A stretch of DNA of 64,000 bases from Sipunculus nudus (Eukaryota; Annelida; Sipuncula; Golfingiida; Sipunculidae): assembly GCA_026874595.1 (NCBI GenBank), contig CM049320.1, forward strand, positions 46,200,714 to 46,264,713. The letters are read 5' to 3'. The translations under genes and the position numbers were made by a program. Positions 19,481 to 31,659 of the stretch are shown here, piece by piece. The stretch's first letter is position 1. Each line of letters opens with the position of its first letter. A model generated the notes under the pieces. It was given only the letters and a program-made list of their open reading frames with translations. It was not told the DNA's origin and ran no database searches.

Positions 19481-20476
19481 GAAACTGAGGCTTTGCATTT
19501 TGAACAACAACATTGGACCTGTGACCTAGGTTAGCTTGCTTTTGCCTTCTTGATCAAACGTTTAAGCCACTTTTCATGCACAACTGTTGAACACAATACA
19601 GAACAGCATGAGAACAGCCTGGGCAAATTATTGGTCACACGTAGCTTACCCAGTTTTTGCGCCTATATATATTTTGATTGAGAAAATAGAATACCCAAAA
19701 ACAAAATGTTAGACTTCTTTACACAATCTCTGAGAGGGTAAGTTTATTACTTGGTTTACTATTCTGCGACCTTTGGGACGAAAACATGATTTGAGTGCCG
19801 TGAATGTCATATGAGCAGAAACCGTATCCGTTAGGTTTAGAATTTTCAAACGCTACACAGGGTATTTCTAGGCTTTCAAATCTGCTTGGAAACATGAAAT
19901 AAGGTCATGGTTAACTATATTCAGTGACCTACAGGCCGAAGACATGCATTATTTAGAACACCCAGACATGGCACCGATTGTATCCGTTGGGCCTACAATC
20001 TTCTAATGTAATATTAACGAAGGTCCTGGGTAAATTTCTGTGGTAACATGAAATTAGGTCACTGTGGAGCTACGGGGAAAAGATCACCTATATTCTGTGA
20101 GATAGGCAAAAGACATGATTTGAGCATATTGGTACAAATATAAGCAGTTGGACCTAGAAACTTCTATTTTAATTAAGATCCAGGGAGAGCCCTGTAAAAT
20201 CTTCTTAGAAACCCTAAATAAGGTCACTGTTACCCATATTCTGTGAGCGTATAACACCATGTAAGCTAGATGTGTCCAAATCGTAGCAATCTACACAGAA
20301 CTTAGCATCTAGGGAGTTCTTGGTAAAATCTTGGAAACCGTAAATAAGGTCACTGTATCATATTTCCAAGGCCTATGGGTAAAACGCCTGATTCCATTAA
20401 TAAAATAATAATTAATACATGCATCGCCTGTTTGTCAAATTCAGCTGAGCGTGATGGCCCATGGGCCAGTTGTTTA
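19481..20476 (+). mobile_element. HINE-like element, 5'-truncated
   Basis: Core-like units (GAAACATGAAATAAGGTCA, GACCTAGAAACTTCT, ATCCAGGGAG) lead to a 3' end at about 20441-20476 (CAGCTGAGCGTGATGGCCCATGGGCCAGTTGTT-type, palindrome GGCCCATGGGCC). The start of the copy is uncertain. Confidence 0.5.
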
Positions 20477-22309
20477 TTATCGGTTTTGATACAGTATGCG
20501 TGGAAATGTGCATGCTTACCAGGACAATTACAAAATTCGATTCAATTCAATGTATGGTGCATGTAATCTACACAAAAGTAGTCTTTTCTCAATACCTTTA
20601 AGAGTTCTTTTGAGAAATCTACGCAAGAAAGCAAATTACTAACATAGTCCTCATCTGCCACCAAAAAAAAAAACCACTAGAAACTGGAGCGGCGAATCAG
20701 TTGAACATCAGTGGAATTTTTGGCGCACTTCATGTTCGAGGCAAATAGTCCTGGGGGTGAGGGGGGTTCTGTGTGCAATCATATGTTCCCTTATTTTGAC
20801 TTCTGATCCAGGTAGGACACCCTTATGGGAGTATAAAAAATTGGGTAGACATCCTGGATCGGGGGCAGAAAGGGTGAAATTCAAGATGGCGTCCAAGATG
20901 GTTGCCGTACCATTGAATCATATATAAATCGAAAAGTAATGGAGGTAGGGAACTGATTTTGGTGTCTTTGCCTATGTTTTCAGGGTCAAGGAATCTATTG
21001 AAACCATTTCCAAGACAAAACCGTATTTGGTTACGGTGATATTCAATATTGCTGCCAATATGGCCGTCGTACCATAAAATCATACATAACTCAAAAAATA
21101 ATTGAGTTAAGGGAATGATTTTGGTGTCTTTCCCTATGTTTTCAATGTCAAGGAATCTAGTGAAACCATTTCCAAGACAATACCTTATTTAGTTTCGGTG
21201 ATCTTCAATATGGCTGCCAATATGGCCGCTGTACCATTGAATTGCATGTGACAAGCCAAGGAATCAAGGTAGGGGGTTGATTTTGGTGTCTTTTCCTATG
21301 TTTTCAAGGTCAAGGAATCTATTGAAACCATTTCCAAGACAATACCTTATTTGGTTTCGGTGATCTTCAATATGGCTGCCAATATGGCCGCTGTACCATT
21401 GAATTGCATATGACAAGCCAAGGAATCAAGGTAGAAGTTGATTTTAGTGTTATCGTCTATGTTTTTAGGGCCCAGGAGTCTTTTAATTATTTTCAAGACA
21501 ATACTGTTTCTGGTTAAGGGGATATTTAATATGGCTGCAAAGAGAGCAACCAATGAACCATTGGATCATGTATGACAATCCAAGGAATTAAAGTAGGGGT
21601 TGATATTTTGATGTCTTTGCCTATGTTTTCAGGGTCAAAGAATCTATTTAAACCTTTTTTCAAGACAATACCGGATTTGGTTATCGTGATATTCAATATG
21701 GCTGCCAATATGGCCGCCGTACCATAAAATCATACATAACTCAAAAAGTAATTGAGTTAAGGGAATGATTTTGGTGTCTTTGCCTATGTTTTCAGGGTCA
21801 AGGAATCTATTGAAACTATTTTTAAGACAATACCGTATTGGGTTATGATAAAATTCAACATGGTTACCATTATGGCTACCAATATAGCAGCTGCACAATT
21901 GAATCATGAGTAACTCACTAAAGAATCGAGACAAGATTGGTTTTTGTTGTCCTTTGTTAAATTTTCAATGGTTAAAAAACTACCGAAATCATCATCAGGC
22001 CGGTATCGATCTTTTCAGGCTAAGGTGGAATTCATTATGGCTTCGATATGGCGGCCATGTCATTGAATCATCAAAAATTCATTAAGGAATGCAGCTTGGT
22101 GATTGATTTGGGGGTCTTCAAGGTCAAGGTATCTCTTTAAATTCTTTGGTCGATAAAGTATTTGATAATGACGAAATTTAGTATGGCTGCCAATATGCCA
22201 GAGTGTCTTAACATTTAACGTAACATCCTTAGAACTCAAGCTACATTGACAAATAGTTGATTTATAAGTTTTTGATGTAAAGAAATTGATGAAATCAACA
22301 TATATCAAC

Positions 22310-23496
22310 GGATATTACATATCTCCTTGCATGCAAGTTTCATATCTAAAGGGTACCAAGTCCATCTTAACTTATTCAGGTTTATTGTGTGCAACTTTCC
22401 ACATTTCGATTTTACATGGCTGCTTCCTGCAAGACCATACACACTAGAGAAATTAGTGTATGTCTTATAGAATGCTTTAAGATATGGCCCTGGTTAGAAT
22501 TGTTTGTTGATGGTAGATCATGAAGTGAAGTTCCTGTTCGTTGATGTTACATTGTGTACCGCAAATGACTGACAGTTGCTATGATTTCCACGGGTTAGTA
22601 CCTGAACAAGGTATCTTTTTGCATTGCACAGTTTTGAATATTTCCATTCATCCGTCTGAAATCGCTAAGAAAGGATATTGGAGACAATTGTTTTATTGTT
22701 GTTGCTTTGGTACGGTGGTCCAAATTTGTTAGTAACGCCATTTCCAGTCAAGACATGAATGGCTGGAAGAACATAAATATAAGCTGGCCGACTCTTCTGT
22801 CGGATCATTAATTGGAATATACCACGTTTTTGTCTCCAGTTCTCCCTCTAAGCCACAGTTCATTAGTACACTTGACACAAACAGATGTGAAAGCACAATG
22901 CAAGTACAATCACATCTGTTTTACCAGCGATGATAACGATTTGTTTCAGCTCATGTCTTACCTCAAAAGAGGACAAGAGGAATGATTGGGACATCCGCCT
23001 CTTCATGATCAGAGACTAATTCAGGATGATGTGGGAGCGATCCATTTTCTGACCGACTGTGTCTTAAGGGAAATATTAACCAACCTGTACTATTCTAGTG
23101 TACACTCAGAAATATCTCACTGGACACTTTCTGAGGAAAGCTTCAAGTTTAATTTTATTATTTGATGATGGAGAGAAACTGTCCAGATCCTCTAGTTGTT
23201 TGGTGTCCAGAGAAATATTGCTAACAAGAACAGGAGTTTTCAATGTGCGCCTTTGTCTTTCACAGATACCTTAATATAAGAGTAAAAAATGAAACCTATA
23301 CGTTGTGCAATTTGACACATATCCGAGCCAAGGAACTGTTCAAATAGTTCCCTAAAGGTGGCAACACTGATTTTTATTATTTATGTCATGACACCAACAA
23401 CACAGCCTGTTGGCAAATGCGATTGTTCCACTGGCAGATCATCTTTTGCTCTGGATTTGTCTCAAGTTCTGTCATTTTTTTTTGTTTGTTGTTCTT
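22310..23496 (+). other. Unassigned interior of the ATGGCTGCC element
   Basis: No tandem or inverted structure and no convincing exon. A 63-codon ORF at 22541-22732 has no recognisable motif. Confidence 0.3.
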
Positions 23497-24180
23497 TTAG
23501 CTCAGCAGACTGTACGTCATTTGCCTAGGCAAATATCCTTAAAAACAAGAAATTAGGTCACTGTGATTTATATTCTCCCGGCTATAGGGACAAAAAAATG
23601 ATTTGTGCACCCTGAATGTCAGATTGGCATTTATAGTATCTAATAGGCCCACAATCCTCTTACGCAACATAGGAGCTTCTGGAAATATCTTCAAGGAAAT
23701 CTAAAGTTAATTCATTGTGACATATATTCTGCAAGCTGCAGGGCTAAAAGATGATCTTGAACACCAGACAGCATCACTGGGTTCAAATGGTGTCCGTAAA
23801 CCCTAGAATATTTTAACCTAAACATCCAGGGAAGTTCTGGGTAAATCTCCTTTGAAACCTGAAATCAGGTTCTTAAAGCATTCTTATATTACATCCAGAG
23901 AGGTCTTTGGAAAGCTTTTGTCGAATCCCTAATCTAGATCACTGTAATCTTAATGCTGTGAGCTAAAGGAAAAACACGAATTTAACACTGAAAGTCAGAT
24001 TGGTACAAATCATTACAGTTTGACCTAGAATCTTCTCACATAAAATTTTAGGTCCAACCTTAATATCGATCAACAATTGAAACTGGGTCATGGTAATCTA
24101 TATTTTGTGAGCTACAAGCAGCAAATCTAATTTTGAGCATCCAGAAAGTCAGACAGGCATCAGTCTTAAATGTTTGATAT
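23497..24180 (+). mobile_element. HINE-like element, degenerate and 3'-truncated
   Basis: A decayed 5' hairpin (AGCTCAGCAGACTGTACGTCA) is followed by core-like units (AACAAGAAATTAGGTCACTG, CTGAATGTCAGATTGGC) of the variant also seen at 12.3-12.8 kb. No 3' terminus. Confidence 0.5.
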
Positions 24181-24904
24181 ACAAAAATGTCTTAGCTAAA
24201 GTAAAGGAAGGTCAGCAGGGGCAAAGATATCAAAATCAAACCCCTACCTCTATTCCATGGAGTGTCATACATGTTCAAATGTATAATGGCCATATTGACA
24301 GTCATATTTGTATCCCCAGAAACAAAAACAGTAAAGTCTTGAAGATAATTTAAATAGTCTCCTGGGCCCTGAAAAACATAGACGATAACACCAAAATCAA
24401 CCCCCTACCTTGATTCCTTGGCTCGTCATATGCGATTCAATGGTACAGCGGCCATATTGGCAGCCATATTGAATATCACTGAAACTAAATACGGTATTGT
24501 CTTGGAAATGGTTTCAATAGATTCCTTGACCCTGAAAACATAGGCAAAGACACCAAAATCAATCCCTTACCCCAATTACTTTTCGAGTTATGTATGATTC
24601 AATGGTTCGGCGGCCTTCTTGGACGCCATCTTGAATTTCACCCTTTCTGCCCGCGAACCAGGATGTCTACCCCAGTTTTTTTACTCCTCTAATGGTGTCC
24701 TAACTGGATCAGAAGTAAAAATTAGGGGACATACAATTGCACACAGGACCCCCTCAGCCCCCCGACTAAAAGTCTACAGCCTAACCAGCTCAGGTAAGAG
24801 TCCTTGCAAGTCTTTTCCCATGTCAATGTCATATTCAATCGAGCCCAGCTTGGTTATTGCAAGACACTGCATATTACTTATACGCAGTTATATACAAGTT
24901 GTTC

Positions 24905-25090
24905 ATCGCTGATGTCGCCCCCGTTATGACATCGACTTGACATGGCCGGAGTAGGCCTAACATCAGCTTGGACACATCGGGGTATATCGGAGTGACATCT
25001 GGATATTTTTTAACATTTTCATATCGGGGCTACATCGGCTTGTCATCGGGAATACATCGGAACAGCATACTGGGACACACTGCGGTTAAA
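24905..25090 (+). repeat. ACATCGG short-motif cluster
   Basis: Variants of (G/A)ACATCGGNNT recur at about 10-25 bp spacing through this segment (for example GACATCGACTTGACAT, ACACATCGGGGTATATCGG, CTACATCGGCTTGTCATCGG). The spacing is irregular, so this is a degenerate array rather than a clean satellite. Confidence 0.45.
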
Positions 25091-25777
25091 TCGTCGATGT
25101 GTAAGCCAGTCTTTAAGCGGGAAAATCAGTGTTAATACGAGTTGGTAGGTTAACGAAAACATCAGAACTAAAGGTACCCAGAAACACCACCCAAAGGCAA
25201 CCGTTCAAGACAATTTTTATGATAGAACAACCTGCAAACACTTAAACACAGAATAAATTCTGAGTGAGCTAGACTTTTCATCAATCACTATATAGAGCTA
25301 TTAATCTCCATTTTGAACTGAAACGTTTAATGATTTGGCTAATGATTTTTTTATCTGTTTAATGCTAAATTATCCTCAAATGAAATGTAAAAAAGATATT
25401 ATCCTTCCAAAGAATACAACACATGACAACACATTAATATGTCATCAACAAAATCTGCGGGTAGTTGGCAAACCGTTGTCCCTGCTGACTTATTTTACTA
25501 AAAGAAAATCAAAGTCAAATAAAATAATGTTGTGCATATACGATCGAAGTGATATGTAAGTTTAAACCCACGCGTATACTGATATTACATGTTTATAATG
25601 TTAATCTTTGAGCTACGAGCGACAAAAGATGATATCATTTATTAATCTTTCGCCTTCGACTTTTAAACGTACGGGGGTGGCCGCATGGATAACATTTACA
25701 TAAAATGCCAATTGGGCTACATGAAAAATTTTCATAAGAAAATAAGTAATATATAAGACATGTATCGATGTAATTTA

Positions 25778-26272
25778 CAGGGTTTCCAGCAGCTTACTCT
25801 GACAAAATTCCCTGAGTTTTTCCCTGACTATTCCCTGACCTTCAGTTGGGTTTCAAGCATAAATCATCATCAAACTTTTTAATTTGGTTTCAAAACGTCA
25901 TCTTACAGCCAAAGCTTCAATGGAAAAATGTATGGAACATCAGAATCATACATCAGATCCTGCGTTCTTAATATTACTGCTCATGAACAGAATCGGTCCA
26001 TCATTACTTGTTGGTGTTATACGTTAAGTATCTATGCTCTGCATCATGAAACTTAATTAGATTTCTGTACTAAAATTAAAGAAAACAAGAGTAAATCCTT
26101 CAAACTTACCATATTTTTATTAGAGATGCCAAACTCTTTCAACATGATAACAAAATTCGAACTCCACAGCCATAAAAAAAATCTTAGACATTTCCCTGGC
26201 TTCCCAAAATATCAAATAATTCCCTGACATTTCCCTGACTTATAATTTTTACCCTGACCGCTGGCAATCCTG
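25778..26272. mobile_element. hAT-like MITE
   Basis: The left end CAGGGTTTCCAGCAG and the right end CGCTGGCAATCCTG are imperfect inverted termini, and the CAGGG start is typical of hAT elements. Subterminal (A)TTCCCTGAC motifs repeat near both ends. The 8-bp flanks (25770-25777 and 26273-26280) do not match, so the target duplication has decayed or the boundary is slightly off. No transposase is present in 495 bp. Confidence 0.6.
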
Positions 26273-27465
26273 ATTAACATTGAGCTTAAACTTGTCCAAA
26301 GATAATGAAATTTTTTAACGCACCTTGGCAGGGGCTTCCCGCTTTCTGTACGCTCCCGAGGCAGCGGAATTCTAGCGCTTCTAAAGAAGCTATACTGATT
26401 TTCCCGCTGCCTGCTTTGACCGTTTATGATGCACTTAAACACCAGGTGGTGCACATGGGCCGGTCTGCTGAAAAAACTGCTGATGTGACTAGCAGCTAAT
26501 CAAATGCAAGTCAACAAACACTCGACAGGCATCAGGCTCCGCCCAGAAACCACGTGAGTTCAATTCTCTCTGAGCCTGTGGCCTGTTCAAACGGTCGCCG
26601 GGGCGATGAGCTGTCACTCAAAACGAAATGAACAACATTGGCTTCGTGTATTCCTCGCTTGGCTGGTAAACCGTTTTGTCTTCCAACACAGGGTCTCATC
26701 TGATTTGACCAAAATACAGTGCTCCCCTCTGGTGTAGAGATTCAAGATACCGTAGGTCATAACAAACAGCTAGCTTACGATATAGGTATTTGGCCTATGG
26801 GTAAAGCGCTGTGTAAAGAGCGTACACTTTCTGGTACTTCTCGCATTTACATGTGACTCCCCCTCCCCACTTTGACTAAAATTTTGAGCACGCCCTTTGA
26901 AAAGGTCAAACATATTATGATCACGACCTATCCAGAAAAAAATCTTGGATACACCCCTGAATATGTCGCCAGCCTTTAAACAGCGACGATGTAAGCGACT
27001 TCGTCAAATCGTAGGACCACTATAAAATATAAATATATTTATGATGAATTTATTAAAACTTATTATAAATTTCTATGACTCTTTTACTTATATTTCATTT
27101 GGTACTAAAGTTGCACCTCAAGTTCTGTATTATCGGATAATATCCTTCATTTAAAACGCACGCAGGGCATAATTATCGGGGTATTCCCCTTTCACTTGAG
27201 TCAGGGGCAATTGTATAATTTTCATATAGTATATATTTTTTTGAATACTGGTGAGTCATGTATTATTTCAGGCAATTTTCAGTGGTTTTCTGTAAATAGT
27301 CGATTCCTCTTACAGGAATGGCGATTCTCGACTGCCACCACGAGTTTGAAATCTTACGCATTGTGATTCTGCCAACGTAATTGGCATCTCTGAAGTGCAA
27401 GTCAAATTAGATGCATCATTAAGTGACAACAGACTGTGCGACAGATTGTAGGCCGCAGTCCTACA
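26273..27465 (+). other. Unassigned sequence, locally GC-richer
   Basis: 26.3-26.7 kb is more GC-rich than its surroundings and looks unique, but I see no convincing ORF or splice structure. The remainder is AT-rich spacer up to the CTGCAG element. Confidence 0.3.
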
Positions 27466-27484
27466 GGCGCCCAGGTGAAAAAAT

Positions 27485-28069
27485 ACTGCAGTAAAACTGC
27501 AGAAAAAATATTGCAGTATTACTGTAATACAGCAGTGTTTTTGCGGGAGCAGTAAATTTACTGCACACGTTGGATACTGCAGTAATACTCACAGTAAACT
27601 GCAGTAAATTACTGTAATATAGCAGTGTTTTTGCGGGAGCAGTATATACACTGCAGTATTAGGTGAAAAATACTGCAGTATTAGGTGAAAAAATACTGCA
27701 GTAAAACTGCAGAATACAGCAGTGTTTTTGCGGGAGCAGTATATTTACTGCAGTATGAGGTAAAAAGTACTGCAGTATTTGATGGAAAATACTGCAGAAA
27801 AATGCAGCAAGATAATGCAGTAAATATACTGCACCCTCAAAAACACTGCAGTATGCAGAATATACTGCGGTAATTTTCTGCAGGTGTACTGCAGTATACC
27901 TTATATGCACTGCGGTACAATACTGCAGTACACAGACTGCAGTAAATTTGCAGTACAGTACAGCAGTATATATCTGCAGTATACTGTAGTATACCATATA
28001 TATGCACTGCAGTACAAAACTGTAGCACACAGACTGCAATACATTACTGCAGTATAATATATATAAATA

Positions 28070-28129
<60 letters not shown>

Positions 28130-28237
28130 TGCAGTATAAATACTGCAGTATTTATACTTAACATACTGCTTTGCAACACTTCAGTCCAGTACTGCAGGAG
28201 TACATATACCACAGTATACAATACTGCAGTATAATTG
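27485..28237 (+). repeat. CTGCAG array, left arm, with (AT)n
   Basis: Dozens of overlapping palindromic words (ACTGCAGTA, CTGCAGTATACTGCAG) are spaced about 10-25 bp apart, with an (AT)n tract at about 28079-28125. The ORFs across it are artefacts of the array. Confidence 0.9.
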
Positions 28238-28714
28238 CGTTACAATACAAAAATGTGTGTTTCTCTCCTATTCATTTGTTTCGGCTTGAGTTTATTTGTC
28301 TTCATTTGCATATTCACTTCTCCTGTGCTGTGGATTCACAAAGGTTGTGTTTCTCAGCCATGCAGTTATTTTGAATCAACAGTATACTAGGGTGTTACAC
28401 AATAAACCAGGGCTGGTATGATTTATTTAAATCTGTTAATTAAAATCATCGAAAAAAGTACTAAAGTTGTCCAAACTGAAACTGATTTTTTAAAGTTAAT
28501 TGGCCAGTTGCCTTATAAGACTATATTATGCATTACAGAAAGTGAAAACATCACCTACTACAACTTAGTACAAAATACTTTGAGTTAAAATTTCAAAATA
28601 ATCTGAAATTATTGGCTAAAGCTACGTTTTGTAATAACACTGACCATGATGCATGTTCCTTTATGGCCAGTTTCCTAGATTATCAGACAGGTTATTTTTA
28701 ATACAAATGTACAA
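28238..28714 (+). other. Unassigned sequence
   Basis: AT-rich sequence between the left CTGCAG array and a minus-strand HINE-like copy. No feature supported. Confidence 0.3.
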
Positions 28715-29272
28715 AGGACCCATGAGTCATGTTGCTCAGCTGAATTTTTTTAATTTTAGCAAATGCAAAAAGTTTGTATTTTACAATTTTCAAATGAGCA
28801 TCAATCAAATTTGATAAGCAAGTTAAAACAAGCCACTTAGGTATACACTGCATGTGCAAAGTGTAATATGTAAAACTTGTTTTATGAAACCATTTAATGA
28901 TACAATAAGGAAAAGTAATGTTATATGAAAAGATACATTTCAAAAACACAGAAATGACCAAATATAACATTTCTCAACAGTTAGATATATGGCCATTTGA
29001 GCTAAAAATTAAATCCCATGATAGTTTGCCAAGTATTCCTGATTGAATGTTCAAGTGTCTTTCATAACATGATCTAGCTAACTTTAATAGATAAGAATGA
29101 AAAGCTACAAACTTATTTACACCTTATTATATATTCAAACATGTTATATAATCACATTTGAATATTAAAAAATTGTATGTCTTACACTCTTACAGTTTTA
29201 AAAGACGGCCAGACTGACGACAGACAAAGGACCATGACTATAGCTCAGGTGACGTATATAGTCAGCTGAGCT
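28715..29272 (-). mobile_element. HINE-like element, minus orientation, short
   Basis: On the minus strand a 5' hairpin (from about 29272: AGCTCAGCTGACTATA...TCACCTGAGCT), a CTGTCGTC tract, an AT-rich core and a 3' end (to about 28715: TTCAGCTGAGCAACATGACTCATGGGTCC-type) form a compact 558-bp copy. It is the only copy in the window facing this way. Confidence 0.7.
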
Positions 29273-29349
29273 CATAATATTTCAGCTGTTTTTAATAAAT
29301 TTATGTAAGTTATGTATAGAATTATTTTGTTTCTTATTTCTATGTCAAT

Positions 29350-29640
29350 TTCAAATGCTGCATTTTTTTGTATGGTCAAATTTTTTCCTGATACCTTGAA
29401 CCTGACATAAGATATTTGTTTGAATAAAATATATAAACTTATTTATCTGACATGGATTGAACTTGTCATTATAACTAATGCAAGCCGTATCCCTGGCTTG
29501 GAAAGTTGCTTTTGGTAGTCTAATGGGGAAGAGGAAACTGAAAGACCAAGATGGGCCACTACAACTGATTCTCATTGCCATGTTTCAGATTGAACCCAGG
29601 TCGCCATGCAGATGCCAGCCAACCGCTCGAGATTTCTTGA
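29350..29640 (-). mobile_element. tRNA-derived SINE remnant
   Basis: The minus strand has CGAGCGGTTGGCTGGC (A-box-like) followed by CTGGGTTCAATCTGA (B-box-like), the internal pol III promoter arrangement of a tRNA-related head. A GGGGAAGAGGAAACTG-containing body follows. Exact ends are not determined. Confidence 0.5.
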
Positions 29641-29893
29641 ATAAACCCCATATATAGTTTGAACATAATCAGAACATTTTTTTTTCAGAATTACTGATGT
29701 TGTCCTTATATTGTGCACACATACATTTGTTCTGTTTTCTTTTCACCCAACTGACTTGTAAGCGTTCACATAAAACGTATATGCATTAGCCTTAGGATTA
29801 ACAAATTATCAAAAATACAATAGATATAAACTAAATGGAAACTTGTAAAAGCAAAAAATCACACTGAACATTCCAACGGTAAGGTTTTTATAC

Positions 29894-30462
29894 TTTATTA
29901 TATTTTCACTAGACTGTTAAGTACAAGCATTATGTAGTAATATCATGGATAATGAACATCTGAAAGTACTATCTACCCAGGGATTATTCTACACCTTTCA
30001 GTGGTCCTATTTGTACCCCTTTCCATCTGAGTTTTTTTTTTCTTTTAACAAGAATTTTACCATTCATCACTAACAGCTCCCCCTTTAACCTATAAAATTA
30101 ACAGTACATAACTAATCCAGCTTTTGCAAAAAAAAAAGGGAGTCTTGAAAGATAGAATAATTCCTGGTATCACTTAATCTTCAATGAACACAGTAGAAAT
30201 ATCTGTCCATAAAATCTGAGTTACTTGTCAGGTTTTTTTACGCATACCATACTAAATCAAACTTGTGCTATGAATCCATATAATGAGTGTATTCTGTATT
30301 AAACTTATCAACTGCTTTGAACATGGGGTCCAGTGCCATTGTTACTTTGCTTGCCTGCACATTATTGCAGTGTCCTCCAGAATGACAAAAAATGTGAAGG
30401 GCTTGAATAGGAGGTTGGGTTGAGATCCCTTGAGGGTGTTGTTTTTCATGTGTATATTCCAT
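29894..30462 (-). CDS. Possible 3'-terminal exon of an unrecognised host gene
   Basis: A 64-codon ORF (30462-30268) opens immediately after a splice-acceptor-like CTTTATTTAG on the minus strand, and its in-frame predecessor is a stop, as expected for intron sequence. The peptide (starts MEYTHEKQHP, ends EYTHYMDS) has ordinary composition. About 370 bp of AT-rich sequence then leads to AATAAA (29899-29894), a plausible 3' UTR and polyadenylation signal. I recognise no domain and no donor partner is identified. The span given includes the UTR. Upstream exons would lie to the right; a CRE-containing, GC-richer stretch near 31.6 kb is a candidate promoter. Chance is possible. Confidence 0.35.
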
Positions 30463-31317
30463 CTAAATAAAGCAGAAATTTTATTTTAGATATTTTGAAA
30501 TATTTATTTTTTTATATGAACTTGAAAAAAAACCCACTAACATGTAACAAACAAATATCCAACTTTGATTAATATTAACAAATCTATATTAATATAAAAA
30601 TTAATTGTAATACCATTACAGTTCAGTTATCAGTAATGTCAAATGATAACTGACCACCATCATTGGAATTTATATTAAATACACAAACCATAATATACTA
30701 TATAAAGTAACATACTATATAACAAAGTAAACAAACTATATTTAAATATTTTCTAGAATCCTTTGGATAAAATGCCCTGAACTGAACTTTTTTTCAAACA
30801 TATTCAAAATGAGCATATTATTTTTTTAAGATATGGAACTTCCTTGTACTTTAGGTATGTAAATTAAAATAAACTGAAACCATAATGTATAAAGATGTTC
30901 CTTTTTTAATATGGTTATGATGTTGCCAATTGTGCATAATAACAAATAACATTGGAAAATCTGTAACATATGGCTATGCATAATAAAAAATGCAATATGA
31001 CAGCATATGTTGGCATCTGCGAAAAAAATATGCATTTGTATATACTTATTAATACCTTTCAGTCACGATGACATTGTCATTCAAATAAAAGAAAAGAAAA
31101 TGTCAAAAATTAAAATAACAGTAAACAACCAAGAAGTACATGAACATTATAATTATTAACATCAATCTCTTGGTAGTAGGATGAATCATGTGAAAAGGTA
31201 ACATTCCTGAAATTTAAAAAAGCAAGATTTGATTATTCATGGTCACATAGCAAAGTTTGTCAGAAATCCATTGCTCACCATAGCAATTTATTTACGTCTT
31301 GCATCACCACCGACTTC

Positions 31318-31410
31318 GGACACCGGACATCCGGGAATTCAACCAGCGTCCTTGACATCGGTCGGCGCGCGAAGACCCAACAACTGGCTGCGTTTATCCG
31401 CTAATCAAAC
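31318..31410 (-). mobile_element. tRNA-derived SINE head
   Basis: On the minus strand, GCAGCCAGTTGTTGGGT (A-box-like), a stem GCGCGCCGACCGATG region and GCTGGTTGAATTCCCGG (B-box-like) have tRNA-like spacing, with partial pairing of flanking CGGA/TCCG. It lacks tRNA-quality stems, so it is a SINE or tRNA pseudogene, not a tRNA gene. Confidence 0.5.
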
Positions 31411-31625
31411 GTTGTAGAGAAAGCGTACTCCAATAATAATCTTTCCCTCCGTGTAAATGAAGTCTAAAGTACGTAGAAACTATAAAATTTTGAACTTCTT
31501 GACGGAACTTTGTGTTCAAACGGCCGAAATATCCTCGACTGTCTGTCACACACATAGCAGACGACATGACCCGCACTCATTCCTTATCACGCGGGCCCAT
31601 GCGCTGTGTGACGTCATACAAAGAG
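31394..31625 (-). promoter_or_regulatory. Possible TATA-less promoter with CRE and short ORF
   Basis: On the minus strand ATGACGTCAC (a full cAMP-response-type palindrome TGACGTCA near 31609) and GCGCATGGGC (NRF1-like) precede an ATG with a 60-codon ORF (31576-31394) that runs into the SINE head. No good donor site follows, so linkage to the exon at 30.4 kb is speculative. Confidence 0.25.
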
Positions 31626-31659
31626 ACTTTGGATTACGCCATACAAAATAGTCCTTTCA

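Larger units (their letters stand above)
20745..24772. mobile_element. Foldback-type element with ATGGCTGCC-motif inverted arms
   Basis: The left arm (20745 to about 22300) and right arm (about 24205-24772) are inverted copies. The outermost part of each arm contains a matching short ORF-like segment starting MDAILNFTLSA, minus strand at left (20896 down) and plus strand at right (24619 up). Inside this, units of about 140-180 bp repeat: seven or so at left (20880-22210) and three at right. Each has AATATGGCTGCCAATATGG, a low-complexity TCATATATAACTC stretch, TTTTGGTGTCTTTGCC and AGGGTCAAGGAATCTATTG. The middle (22.3-23.5 kb) is unique-looking, and a HINE-like copy lies at 23.5-24.2 kb. No transposase is seen. 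Confidence 0.65.

Noticed and set aside
27659-28221. Cys/Tyr/Thr-Ala-Val repeat proteins from the CTGCAG array
   Set aside because: Frame-independent translation of a palindromic array; present on both strands.
29590-29640. Functional tRNA gene on the minus strand
   Set aside because: Only box-like motifs are present, with a SINE-like body attached.
31318-31410. Functional tRNA gene
   Set aside because: A- and B-box-like motifs are present but the acceptor and anticodon stems do not pair well; it is better read as a SINE head.
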